Source of the DNA: Monarcha castaneiventris obscurior
Lineage: Eukaryota; Chordata; Aves; Passeriformes; Monarchidae
Direction: 5' to 3'
DNA: 64,000 nucleotides
Assembly: GCA_026261815.1 (NCBI GenBank)
Contig: JAMPIT010000699.1
Span: 558,001 to 622,000 of the forward strand
Below, in pieces: positions 43,906 through 52,749 of the stretch. The translations under genes and the position numbers were made by a program. Numbering within the stretch: the first letter of the stretch is position 1; each line of letters opens with the position of its first letter. The notes below the pieces were generated by a model that was given only the letters and a program-made list of their open reading frames with translations, searched no databases and was not told the origin of the DNA.

Positions 43906-45204
43906 GCAGGGGAGCGCGGGGCTTTGCGGGGCAGCTGCCTGGGCAGGGGCTGAGCTCGGGGCCCTGTTGGGCCCACAGCCCCTGGCACCAGCAGCCCCTG
44001 CCCAGCACAGCCTGCGCTGCCCCTCCAGGCATCCCCCGAGTGGGGCACAGGGGCCAGTGGCCGCTGCCAGCAGCAGGAATCCGGGCAGGGCGAGGATCCC
44101 CTCGCTTGGCTTTTGTCTCTTGGACAATCCGGGCACAGGGCAACGCACTGCAGGGGGGGAAGTAAAGCCCGGAGCCTTTGGTGGCTCCAAGCCTTAAACA
44201 TCAGCCCCTGCAGCACCCCAGATCCAGGTCCCGCAATTCCCAAGGCTGTCATGCCCTTCAGAGCACGAGCGGGGATTTTGCCTCCCTGCGGCCTGGTGCT
44301 GGCTCTCGGCCCAGGAGTCCCTGTGGCTCCGGCAGCAAGGGGGGCAGAAGGTTTCCTGCCTGCTTTGGTGGCATCGCTGCAGGGGCTGCTCCTGCCAGAG
44401 CCCCCTCTCTGCTGCTGACAGCTTTGCTCCTGGGGACACGAGCAGTGCCCAGCGCCGGGAGCGGTGTCAGTGGCACCCCCTGTGCACAGGGACCCCCAGC
44501 CCCAGGGTGGCCGTGCCAGCACCCCCAGGGACCTCCAGCCCTGGGAACCTGGAGCAAGTAGAAGCCACAACAATTCTCAAAGGCTGCCAGTGCCCAAAGG
44601 AATTGCAAAGAGAAGTGGGGTTTTAAAAATAAATCGTGTTTCATTACCAAACATCAACAAAAACCTATGATTTACAGAAATACATTGCAGAATTTCACAG
44701 AATTACATTTTACAGAATTTACAGATATATATTTACATATTATAAGCATCCTTATAACAACAACAATCTATAGAATGTATTTACATGGGAGCCTAAAGAC
44801 TTAACAATCTTCCAAACATATTTAAAGAAAATAGAAGAACACAGAACAAACTAACAAATAGAACATATTTACAGAGGGATGTGGCCATCATCTCGGTCAG
44901 TCCTGGTGAAAAGGAAGCAGCATGGTCACTGAGGGTGAGGCTGGCACACACTGGCAGAGCAGGACTCTGCTGCCAGCACTGAGCCCTGCTGGGGCTGGGA
45001 GCTGGGCCCCAAGTGCTGGGATAGGGCTGGCGTGGCTCAAAGCGAGTGCAGGGCGGGCCGGGGGTGCTGCTTGTCCCCCCTGGGCACCATGTCCCTGAGC
45101 GGGGCCAGCCCCAGCCCAGCCCCAGCCTGGCAGCAGGGGACCCACTCTGCCTGTGGGCAGGGCATGGCGAACATCCACCTGTCCTGCTGCTGGAGGCTCC
45201 ATCC
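43906..45204. other. No intact gene; contains half of an inverted duplication
   Basis: 44300-44560 resembles the reverse complement of about 53940-54165, on the far side of the provirus. 44600-44890 is AT-rich. 44890-45204 probably includes 3' untranslated sequence of the acidic-repeat gene, which ends at 45205. Confidence 0.45.
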
Positions 45205-45382
45205 TCATCCCAGGATCATGGGCTCCTCCTCATCGTTCTCATTGACATCCGCAGCCTTGGCGTTGTCCTCCACAGCAACGTCCATGTCCTCGATCTCATC
45301 CTCCACATCAATGTCCATGTCCTCGATCTCATCCTCCATGTAAACCTCCATGTCCTCAACCTCATCCTCCACATCAACCTCC
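45205..45382 (-). pseudogene. Acidic-repeat gene, last exon, 3' half (split by provirus)
   Basis: Host coding sequence on the minus strand that I cannot name. It encodes 11-residue acidic repeats of the form E(V/I)EDM(x4)ED, for example EIEDMDIDVED and EIEDMDVAVED (33-bp tandem units). These are followed by a non-repetitive tail, NAKAADVNENDEEEPMILG, and a TGA stop at 45205-45207. The other half of the exon lies at 52268-52382, beyond the provirus. Removing the provirus and one copy of the 6-bp target duplication gives a continuous frame, so the exon was open before insertion. The repeats suggest a flexible, highly charged tail; no catalytic motif is visible. Confidence 0.6.
45377..45382. repeat. 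Target-site duplication, left copy
   Basis: ACCTCC, identical to 52268-52273 on the other side of the provirus. Six bases is the size made by alpha- and betaretrovirus-type integrases. Confidence 0.85.
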
Positions 45383-45742
45383 TGTTGCCCTCTGCTATGA
45401 AGGCATGGCGACCTGGTTCAAGGCCTCAGCACGGCAGCACGGCCTTCCCCGTGCCACTCGGTCCAGGACACACAGACACCAATGTGGTGGATGGTCAAAT
45501 GGCGTTTATTATCTTGTCTCATGGGGCTATATAGTCCAGGGGCTTCTCTAGTCGGGAAAGGGGGATTGTGGGATGGCCAGGGTTAGCAGTGAGTGGAAAA
45601 CTACTGGGGTGGAAAACTACTGGGGTTAGGAGGACTACATTCCTAAGGTGATGCTTATCAGTGGGATGAAGGGGGAGGGAGATTCCATGCTGTCCCTGCT
45701 TCCCGTCACATCGCGTAATCTTCCGTTCGCCTGTCCCTTACA
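45383..45742 (-). mobile_element. Provirus 3' LTR
   Basis: 360 bp; on the minus strand it runs TGTAAGGGACAG...GAGGGCAACA. It contains TATATAG and, about 20 bp further on, AATAAA, implying a very short R region. It differs from the 5' LTR at about four positions by eye, including a one-base length difference. Confidence 0.9.
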
Positions 45743-45758
45743 TTTCCCCCCCTCTTAT
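45743..45758 (-). promoter_or_regulatory. Provirus polypurine tract
   Basis: Minus strand AAGAGGGGGGGAAA-like run directly before the 3' LTR's TG. Expected primer for plus-strand DNA synthesis. Confidence 0.8.
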
Positions 45759-45907
45759 TATAAATGAATGAGGTAGTCATAGGTATAGGCACTGAAGTGA
45801 GGTACGAGGTAGTGACTTAACAAGGGAAAAAGGGGTTTGGTACACCTGAGTAAATTTCGCAAGGCGAGTTAAAAGGGTCTTGCGATTGACAGTGTTTACA
45901 GTTTGGT

Positions 45908-46378
45908 TTACAGCATTTGTTGGCGGCCTAAAACCAGAATGTTGGCCCGCTCTAAACGGGTCTGGATAAAAGAAACCAGTTTGTTCAGCAGGCACGGTCC
46001 AAAGGTAAAAGCTAAAAGCAACATTGCCAATGGACCTATCAATGTGGAAATTAGTGTGGTCAGCCACGGTGATTGATTGAACCAGGACTCAACCCAGCTC
46101 TGCTGAGCTTCCCTGTCTTTCTGTCTCTGAGCCAGTCTATCTCGAAGTTCTGCCATGGAGTCTCTGACAACTCCTGTGTGATCGGCGTAAAAGCAGCATT
46201 CCTCTTTCAAGGCAGCACACAAACCTCCTTGTTGCATGAACAAGAGGTCCAGTCCTCGCCTGTTCTGCAGAACCACTTCTGAGAGTGAGGAAACTGATTT
46301 CTCTAGAAAGGAGATGGATTTCTCGATCCTCTGGCAACAAGCCCCAACAGCAAAATCATATAAAAACACTGCTGACAT
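45908..46378 (-). pseudogene. Provirus env: transmembrane-subunit remnant
   Basis: 156 open codons in the TM subunit. The order is a heptad-rich segment, an [11 protein letters not shown] stretch (residues 37-47) like the gamma-type immunosuppressive region, the CX6CC motif (Cys54, Cys61, Cys62), a membrane-spanning segment at roughly 104-130 and a short cytoplasmic tail. The whole surface subunit, cleavage site and fusion peptide are missing. No working envelope can be made from this copy. Confidence 0.75.
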
Positions 46379-46379
46379 T

Positions 46380-46524
46380 TGGTTCTCACCGATGCAGGAT
46401 TCTTAGGTGCTGCTTGACGGCTTGGAGGTCTGTCACTTTCTTCTGGAACAGGGGTGTAGGCATTACGGGGGTGTCTCACGAGCATGTCCTGCAAACAGGA
46501 ACTCACAGTTTTCATTAGCCTCAT
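46380..46524 (-). pseudogene. Provirus env: N-terminal fragment
   Basis: A short frame overlapping the end of integrase in another frame, starting MRLMKTVSS and running through HPRNAYTPVPEES, as env starts do in beta-like retroviruses. A GTGAGA donor-like site lies near 46393. It joins the TM remnant out of frame, marking an internal env deletion. Confidence 0.5.
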
Positions 46525-47920
46525 TCTGCTCCTTTTGAAGGTCTGGCTTTATTGATTTCAGTGGACACCACCTAATTCTGCCTTCCTTTTTAACAGCTGC
46601 GTACCCTCGCCCCGTAAGCACCAACCTCCAGCCCCGTTCCCATTCGCCTAGCTCATTTTTAATTATAACCTTTGGGCCTTCCTCTAGGGCTCGGGTGGCC
46701 CAATGTTTTTGAGCGGGACTGTTTGTTTCATCGCCCCTGCAGAATTGATTCAGTGCTAGCAAAGCAGTTGCCAGTATACGCGCCTGGTCCCCTGAGGGAA
46801 TGGAATTTTCAAAGCCTTCTGCTTTTGCTAGTACTTCTAACTTGGTTTTCAGGGTCTGATTTGCTCGCTCAACAATGGCCTGCCCGGTGCTGTTATACGG
46901 AATACCTTGTACCAAGGTGATGTCCCATTTTGAGGCGAATTCCTGCACTGGTTTGGAGGTAAAATTGGAACCATTGTCAGTTTTGATTTGTTTGGGAATG
47001 CCAAGCCATGCCATGGCTGTCAGCCAGTGCTGAATTGTGGCTTTAGAGTTAGTTTTGGGATGTTGTGTGGCCACAATTATCCCGCTATAAGTGTCCACTG
47101 TCACTGCAAGCCATGCTCGAGGCTTTAGCAGCTGGCATAAAGTGAAGTCTGACTGCCAGATCTCTGAGGGCTTGAGACCTCTCGGGTTGACCCCACTGGA
47201 CCATAGGGGTGACTTCTGGCAATGAGGGCAGGTGGCCACTACATGTTTTGCATCCACTGTCGAGATCCCGCATCTCTTCGCCAGTGCTTTGGCTCCGATG
47301 TGGAGTGATTCATGCAATTGACGGGCTTTTTGCAATGTCCACACTCCCTTTGCTGCGGCATCTGCCTTGTCATTGCCGGTCTGGAAGTAACCTTTAATTG
47401 GATTGTGGCTGTTGACATGAATGACAGACACTGTGCCCTGTCGCGAGGAGAGTGCTTCTTCCAGCATTAGGGCTGCTGCAGATGTTGACACACCTGGTCC
47501 TGACATGGCTAGGCAGAGCCTTGCCACGAATATAGAGTCCGTCACGATGTTGAGGTGTTCCTCCTGGAAGAGTCCACACGCCAAGACCACTGCTGCTGCT
47601 TCCAGCTGCTGGACTGACAATGTAGGATCACATTTCTTGATGCAGCACCACTGTTCTCCCACCTGCCACACCACTGCTGCAGTAGAAGTTGTGGAAGAGG
47701 CATCTGTGAAGACTGTCGGTCCTGGCAGTGGGCGGTCTGTGACTTTTGGTGGCATGTCTATGTCCACAATGTCCAGTAGCTGGGTCCAAGGTGGTCTGGT
47801 GGCGTAGGAGATTTCTCCTCCGAAGCCTGCGAGAGCAAGAGCTAGGTACTCTGGTATCGAGGTTGATTCTATGATTGGCTGCTTGCGGAAGGTGAATTCT
47901 TGTCGGCTCAGTTCCCAGGT
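46463..47920 (-). pseudogene. Provirus pol: RNase H and integrase part
   Basis: Open from about 47910 in a frame one base away from the reverse transcriptase part. Numbering from the codon at 47767, RNase H has its acidic residues Asp22, Glu56, Asp77 and Asp133. Integrase has the zinc-binding His152, His156, Cys180 and Cys183 and the catalytic triad Asp207, Asp264 and Glu300 (D-35-E spacing). The C-terminal domain ends with a WCPLKSIKPD-like segment and stops at 46463. All catalytic residues are present, but the part is separated from upstream pol by the frameshift at about 47900-47920. Confidence 0.85.
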
Positions 47921-49067
47921 GCCTCAGGGCGAGTTTTCTGCCCTTCATGATGAGGTTAGCGATGCATTCGATTCCTGGGGAGAATGCACGAGCCGGTTTT
48001 CCAAGGACCACCCATTGGATCGGTCGGGACTTATCTGAAGGTTCTTGAGCCAGTGCACCCACTCCTCCCTTCGGTGTGAAGTGGACGTATAATTCAAGCG
48101 GCATGCTCGGGTTCCACCTGGCCAAAGTGCCAGTGGACATCTGATGCTCGATGAAGTCAAGGGAGCTGGTTGCTTGTGGCGTTAATTGTTTGGGTTCCCA
48201 GGGGTGCTTTCCTTTCAGGAGGTCATATAAGGGGTCCATGACCTCAGGAGGGATCAGGACGATGTTGCGGAGCCACTGCAGAGATCCCACAAGGCGCTGC
48301 ACGTCATGAAGCGTCTTGATGTCTCGGCGGATCTTCACCTTGGGGGGTGTCACATAGGAATTTGTGATCCCCACTCCCAGAAAGGTCACGCAGGGTCCTT
48401 TCTTGATCTTTGCACTCGCGATCTCGAAGCCGTTTGCCTGGAGGGTCTCTGTAATTGTGGACACCAAGTAATCCACCTGGTTTGCCGATGGTGCAGCGAT
48501 GAGGATGTCGTCCATGTATTGGATGATGGTTGCATCAGGGTAGGAATGTCGGACTGGTGTCAGTGTCTTGTCCACGGTGATCTGGCATATGGTCGGGCTA
48601 TGTACAAAGCCCTGTGGCAGCACTTTCCACTGAAAGCGAAGGTTGGGTCTGCTGCCATTTGGGGACACAACAGAAAAAGCGAAACGTTCTTTGTCCTCAG
48701 GGTGCAAGGGTATTGAAAAGAAACAGTCTTTGATGTCCAGCACTGCGCATGGCTGTCCTTCTGGGATGGCTGAGTTCATGGGCAGCAGTGTTTGAACTGG
48801 GCTCATGGGTTTGGCTGTCTTGTTCACCTCCCTCAGGTCATGGATGAGGCGGTAGCTTTCTCCAGACTTTTTGGGGATTACAAATACAGGGGTATTCCAA
48901 GGGCTGACAGAGGGTTCTATGTGACCCTTTTGTAGCTCACGGTTCACTATTTCCAGCAAAGCTGCCATTCGAGGCCCTGACAGAGGCCACTGCTCCACGT
49001 AGATGATTTCTGATGATTTCCAAGTCAATTTAATTGGCAGCTGTGGATGAATTGCAGTGGCCTTCAT
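47900..49067 (-). pseudogene. Provirus pol: reverse transcriptase part
   Basis: Reverse transcriptase reading from 49067. It shows WPLSGPRMAAL, VFVIPKKSG, LDIKDCFFSIPL (first catalytic Asp), VLPQGFVHSP and the YMDD catalytic motif at residues 184-187, then thumb and connection. Normal sequence is lost after ALRHLGTEP at about 47910, where the reading shifts and runs to a stop at 47628. Translated in a -1 frame from pro through the slippery site at 49070-49076. Confidence 0.88.
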
Positions 49068-49696
49068 GATAAATTTGTCATTTTAACTCCCAGCAGAGCA
49101 AGGACATCCCTTCCTATCAAAGGTGGAGAGTTCTGTAGAATGTAAGGGTAGACTGCCACTGTCTGTTCTGGTCCCTCTTTTGTGTGGAGTGTTATAGCTA
49201 CCAACTGGATGCTTTTCCACGCCCGGGACGGTCCTCCCACACCATTCACTGGAGGGACTTCTTTAAATTGCCAGTGCTGTGGCCAATGGGCTTGGGGAAT
49301 AATTGTACAGTCTGAACCCGTGTCTGCCCAAAACTGAAGCCCTATGGCGTGGGGATCCTGACTGCCATAGAGGCGGCATGTCCCCCACACCATCAGGGGC
49401 TCCTTCCCTATTTTCATGGCCAGGGCCACCCAGGGACTCTGCCCTGGGGCGCCCCCTGCTGGCCCTGCGGCACAATCGCGGCTTGTGGCTGCGGTGGAAG
49501 CGAGAGTGCTGCTGGCGGTGTTGCGAAACTCTGCAATTGCACCGTTTGTGTGGGTGCAAGACTGGCTGTCTCCTGCGGGGGCATGGGGAATAGGGGCCCC
49601 CCACCCCACTGGGGGTTGGCATAGATGGGCCGCGTCGCGTTCGCAGTGGGAGGAGGCTGGGTGCGGCCGGCACGCCCCCTCCCTCGTCCGTTTCCC
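49064..49696 (-). CDS. Provirus pro: aspartic protease
   Basis: Frame -1 to gag, entered at the GGGAAAC slippery site, and open to the TGA at 49064-49066. The active-site motif is WADTGSDCTIIP (Asp about 60 codons before LIGRDVL). The LIGRDVLALLG near the C-terminus is the retropepsin equivalent of the second conserved turn. There is no dUTPase domain between the slippery site and the protease. No visible defect; expression depends on frameshifting from gag. Confidence 0.8.
   Translation of the reverse strand, partial: GKRTREGACRPHPASSHCERDAAHLCQPPVGWGAPIPHAPAGDSQSCTHTNGAIAEFRNTASSTLASTAATSRDCAAGPAGGAPGQSPWVALAMKIGKEPLMVWGTCRLYGSQDPHAIGLQFWADTGSDCTIIPQAHWPQHWQFKEVPPVNGVGGPSRAWKSIQLVAITLHTKEGPEQTVAVYPYILQNSPPLIGRDVLALLGVKMTNLS
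49070..49076 (-). promoter_or_regulatory. pro/pol -1 frameshift site
   Basis: Minus strand AAATTTA, read A-AAT-TTA in the pro frame, six bases before the pro stop. It is a canonical -1 slippery heptamer, the same one used by avian sarcoma/leukosis viruses. Confidence 0.75.
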
Positions 49697-51759
49697 TGGG
49701 ACCGGGACCTGCATTCCCTAGCAAAATGTCCCTTCTTCCCACACCCCCAACAAGGTCCTCTCGCGCGTGCTTGAGATAGAGGCACCGCTGAGGGAGGCTG
49801 TGATTTCTGGGGACAGCCCGTTGCGATGTGGCCTGCCTGACCACATTTAAAACATGCCATTGCATTGGCCAGATCACGTACGGCCGCCTGGCAGGGAGTC
49901 AGTGTTTCCTCCCTAACAACGTGTTTTATCATATCAGCCAGGCTGGCTCCAATTGGAACGGAGCGCAGAATTTCCTTGGTTCTGGAATTACTCTGTTGTC
50001 TCAAGCAGTCCATCACGACCGGGCCTTTTGCCGCCGCAGGCAGCGTGGATGCGTCCACCGCCGCTTGTAGGCGGTCTACAAACTGCGTGAAGCTTTCACT
50101 CTCTGTTTGTTTTATGGTGGACCACGGGGAAGGTCTGGCAACCACACGGGAAGCGGCTCTTATTGCTTCCCTTGCAGCTCGGGTTGTGGCTCTGATTTCC
50201 TCAGCCCGTAATTGTGCAGCTTGCTGCTGAGGAGTGATTATATCATCGTGCCTTCCTGTTAGTCTGGACAGGCTTGATCCATGTAGTGGCTGCCCTGCTC
50301 CGGACGACTGAGCTAAAAGGTTTGTGCATTGGTCTCTCCATTCCTGTTTAAAAACTATCATACCAGCCCCATCAAAAATCATGCGACCTATTTGTATAAT
50401 GTCAAAGGGGAGCAGGTTTTCACTACAAAATAGTCCATCTATGAGAGTAGATACAATGGCAGAGTCCATCCCTTTTTCTGAAATCGCTTTGACTATTGTT
50501 TGTATGTCTTTAGGATTAATGGGATTGTAAACCTGTTGCTGGTTCCCGTCTTGCCCAGTGACTCTCACAGGGAAGGCATGGACTGTCGCCGAGGGGGCCC
50601 ACTCTGCACATGCTATTTTTATTTGTCCCCAGTCAGTAAATTTGTATTGTGTTTGCTTCCCGTTACAAATTATAGCTTTATTTGTTTTCGCTTTAAATTG
50701 CGTCTGTTCTACTTCTTCCGAACTCACATCTCCGTCAGTTTCCGATGTCTCAGAGCTGGAGGAGCTGCTGTCGGACTCAAGACCGGAAGCCGAGTGCCAC
50801 AGCACTTCCGGGATTCCCTGGGTTTTCCTGCGGCCCCGGCCCCGCTCCTCCCCCTGGGGGTGGCGCCGATCCCGCCCCCTGGGCTGGCCCTGCCTCCTGC
50901 AAGGGGAGGTCTCTCCCTTAGATGGAAACAGCATTGAGCAAGGCTCTTGGCTGGGCATGCGCCCTCTGCTGCTCTCCCGCGCAAGCGCGCTTGCAGCTCC
51001 CTCTTCCCACGCCTGCGCAGCAGCAAACACCTCCACTCTTTGTTCGTTCCCGCCGGTCAGACCCTGGCCCCGCCCGTCTCTTTGCTCGCCCGCGCCATTT
51101 TTAGCCGGGTATGGCGGGGGGGCGGCCGCCCTCACCCCTTCCCTATGTCTTTTCTCGTTTTCCCTCGCTTCGTTTGTCAATTCCTCCCAAAAAGACTTCG
51201 CATATTGCTGCGCCTCCAGCATGGATTCGCTGGCCGGCGGCGGAGAGACGGATGAGGAGACCGCAGACATTTGGGAAGGTTCCGCGGGGGGGGGTGGACC
51301 CGGCGGGCTTGGGGAGAGGGTCGGCAGGTTCCCTGGGGGCCCCGGGCCGTCTGAATTCAGTTTTGGGGAGAAGGGAAACGCGCCCGGTCCCCGCAGACCC
51401 CCGCTCTCCGATGGATCGCCCTCGGGGTCTGTCTGTGTCCCTGCCCCCACCCCTAGCTGAGGGGTAGCTAATAAACATGCACGCGCGGCACTCCAGGTCT
51501 TTTGCTCCTCTATCGCCTGGCGTAAAGCCGTTTCTACTTTTCCCCACGCCTTGAGACATTTACCACTGCCTGAGGATTTTGTGTACTCCGCCAGAACGTG
51601 AGTACATTTCTCCCACACCTCCGGGTGCAAAATTTCCACGGGGCGTTCAATCGCTCCAAGTTCTAAAAGCTTCGCAATAGCGAGGTAAAAATCTTTAAGC
51701 TTACACCTAATTCCCCATTGTTTATAGAGTGAACTCACGACTTTAGCTAGCGCTTCCAT
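49414..51759 (-). CDS. Provirus gag polyprotein
   Basis: 781 codons from the ATG at 51759 (MEALAKVVSSLYKQWG). The frame extends upstream to the primer-binding site, but this start matches a matrix N-terminus and is preferred. Order: helical matrix; proline-rich and acidic spacer with a PPPY late-domain motif near residue 215; capsid with a major-homology-like segment (ESFTQFVDRL); nucleocapsid with two CX2CX4HX4C knuckles at about 636-649 and 670-683; and a long proline/glutamine-rich tail overlapping pro. Uninterrupted, so a Gag protein could in principle still be made; whether it is expressed is unknown. Confidence 0.85.
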   Translation of the reverse strand: MEALAKVVSSLYKQWGIRCKLKDFYLAIAKLLELGAIERPVEILHPEVWEKCTHVLAEYTKSSGSGKCLKAWGKVETALRQAIEEQKTWSAARACLLATPQLGVGAGTQTDPEGDPSESGGLRGPGAFPFSPKLNSDGPGPPGNLPTLSPSPPGPPPPAEPSQMSAVSSSVSPPPASESMLEAQQYAKSFWEELTNEARENEKRHREGVRAAAPPPYPAKNGAGEQRDGRGQGLTGGNEQRVEVFAAAQAWEEGAASALARESSRGRMPSQEPCSMLFPSKGETSPCRRQGQPRGRDRRHPQGEERGRGRRKTQGIPEVLWHSASGLESDSSSSSSETSETDGDVSSEEVEQTQFKAKTNKAIICNGKQTQYKFTDWGQIKIACAEWAPSATVHAFPVRVTGQDGNQQQVYNPINPKDIQTIVKAISEKGMDSAIVSTLIDGLFCSENLLPFDIIQIGRMIFDGAGMIVFKQEWRDQCTNLLAQSSGAGQPLHGSSLSRLTGRHDDIITPQQQAAQLRAEEIRATTRAAREAIRAASRVVARPSPWSTIKQTESESFTQFVDRLQAAVDASTLPAAAKGPVVMDCLRQQSNSRTKEILRSVPIGASLADMIKHVVREETLTPCQAAVRDLANAMACFKCGQAGHIATGCPQKSQPPSAVPLSQARARGPCWGCGKKGHFARECRSRSQGNGRGRGRAGRTQPPPTANATRPIYANPQWGGGPLFPMPPQETASLAPTQTVQLQSFATPPAALSLPPQPQAAIVPQGQQGAPQGRVPGWPWP
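49690..49696 (-). promoter_or_regulatory. gag/pro -1 frameshift site
   Basis: Minus strand GGGAAAC, read G-GGA-AAC in the gag frame just after the second zinc knuckle. This is a classic betaretroviral gag/pro slippery heptamer and leads exactly into the pro frame. Confidence 0.8.
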
Positions 51760-51884
51760 GGTGATCGTGGATCCTCTCGAGGGCGTCCCCTCCGCCTGAG
51801 AGCAACTTCGTTGCCTTGGCCGCTGAGTTCGTCCAGGTGATCCCCGCTGCCCGAGCTTTTCTTCTCCCTTTTTCCTCCTTCTTT

Positions 51885-51902
51885 TCCCGGGTTTCGGCAC
51901 CA
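51885..51902 (-). promoter_or_regulatory. Primer-binding site for tRNA-Phe
   Basis: Eighteen bases complementary to the 3' end of vertebrate tRNA-Phe including CCA (plus strand TCCCGGGTTTCGGCACCA), four bases inside the 5' LTR. The match is perfect as I remember the tRNA. Confidence 0.85.
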
Positions 51903-51906
51903 AAAA

Positions 51907-52267
51907 TGTTGCCCTCTGCTATGAAGGCATGGCGACCTGGTTCAAGGCCTCAGCACGGCAGCACGGCCTTCCCCGTGCCACTCGGTCCAGGACACACAGA
52001 CACCAATGTGGTGGATAGTCAAATGGCGTTTATTATCTTGTCTCATGGGGCTATATAGTCCAGGGGCTTCTCTAGTCGGGAAAGGGGGATTGTGGGATGG
52101 CCAGGGTTAGCAGTGAGTGGAAAACTACTGGGGTGGAAAACTACTGGGGTTAGGAGGGCTGCATTCCTAAGGTGATGCTTATCAGTGGGATGAAGGGGGA
52201 AGGGAGATTCCATGCTGTCCCTGCTTCCCGTCACATCGCGTAATCTTCCGTTCGCCTGTCCCTTACA
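51907..52267 (-). mobile_element. Provirus 5' LTR
   Basis: 361 bp, TG...CA. Minus-strand promoter elements: TATATAG at about 52052-52058 and AATAAA at 52029-52034. Near-identical to the 3' LTR. Confidence 0.9.
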
Positions 52268-52382
52268 ACCTCCATGTCCTCAATCTCATCCTCCGCGTCA
52301 GCCTCCATGTCCTCAACCGTCTCCTCCACATCTAGCTCCATCATTTCCTCCATAACCACCACCACATCCACTTCCATGTCCT
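52268..52382 (-). pseudogene. Acidic-repeat gene, last exon, 5' half
   Basis: Begins after the acceptor CTGCAG (52383-52388) and encodes EDMEVDVVVVMEEMMELDV, then VEDMEADAEDEIEDMEV, up to the provirus. Includes the right copy of the 6-bp target duplication (52268-52273). Together with 45205-45376 it makes 287 nt, which with the single base carried over from the previous exon gives exactly 96 codons including the stop. Confidence 0.6.
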
Positions 52383-52491
52383 CTGCAGTCTCTGGCAGGC
52401 TGCATCAGGGAGCACAACCTCACCGTGGGGTCCCTGTCCCACCCCATCCCCACAGGGCTGCAGCCCGCCCGGGCGGTCAGGGGGTGCCCAC

Positions 52492-52605
52492 CTCCCTGGA
52501 ATGGCTCTGTGCCTTCACTGGGACAGGAGTGGACATCCTGCTGCGATTGCTGCTTCAGTGCAGGCAGCAGAAGTCCAGGCAGCGAGAGCAGCTCAGCACT
52601 GGCAG
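52492..52605 (-). CDS. Acidic-repeat gene, upstream exon
   Basis: Predicted 114-nt exon bounded by the acceptor CTGCAG (52606-52611) and a donor GTGGGC (52486-52491). In the phase that joins the acidic exon it reads ASAELLSLPGLLLPALKQQS, then EGTEPFQG. Further exons must lie above 52611 but were not identified. Support is splice sites plus phase agreement, not recognition of the protein. Confidence 0.45.
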
Positions 52606-52749
52606 CTGCAGCGAAGAGCGAGTGAGAACTGACCGCTGGCAGCAGGTGGATTGTCTACTGTGCTCGTATCCAGGTCCTGGATGTTCCATCTGGAACAATC
52701 TGGGATGTCACAGAAGTTTCAAGGCCACTCTACAGCGGGAGATGGGGAT

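Larger units (their letters stand above)
45383..52267 (-). mobile_element. Endogenous retrovirus, beta-like, nearly complete
   Basis: A 6.9-kb provirus with two LTRs, a tRNA-Phe primer-binding site, gag, pro and pol in successive -1 frames, a reduced env and a polypurine tract. It is bounded by 6-bp duplications. Gag resembles alpharetroviral Gag at its N-terminus (MEALAKVVSSLYK). The three-frame layout and slippery sites are betaretrovirus-like. The env TM remnant is of the gamma type, a combination also known in type D retroviruses. Defects: a frameshift between the reverse transcriptase and RNase H domains, and loss of most of env. The close LTRs suggest a fairly young insertion. Confidence 0.92.

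Noticed and set aside
43543..44190. Repetitive proline/tryptophan-rich proteins on both strands
   Set aside because: Artefact of a 39-bp repeat whose length is a multiple of three.
50558..51460. 300-codon plus-strand frame inside the provirus
   Set aside because: Antisense to gag. No domain, start context or conservation beyond that imposed by gag.
51760..51903. In-frame 48-codon extension upstream of gag
   Set aside because: It runs into the primer-binding site and has no ATG of its own. The matrix-like MEALAKVV start at 51759 is the natural one.
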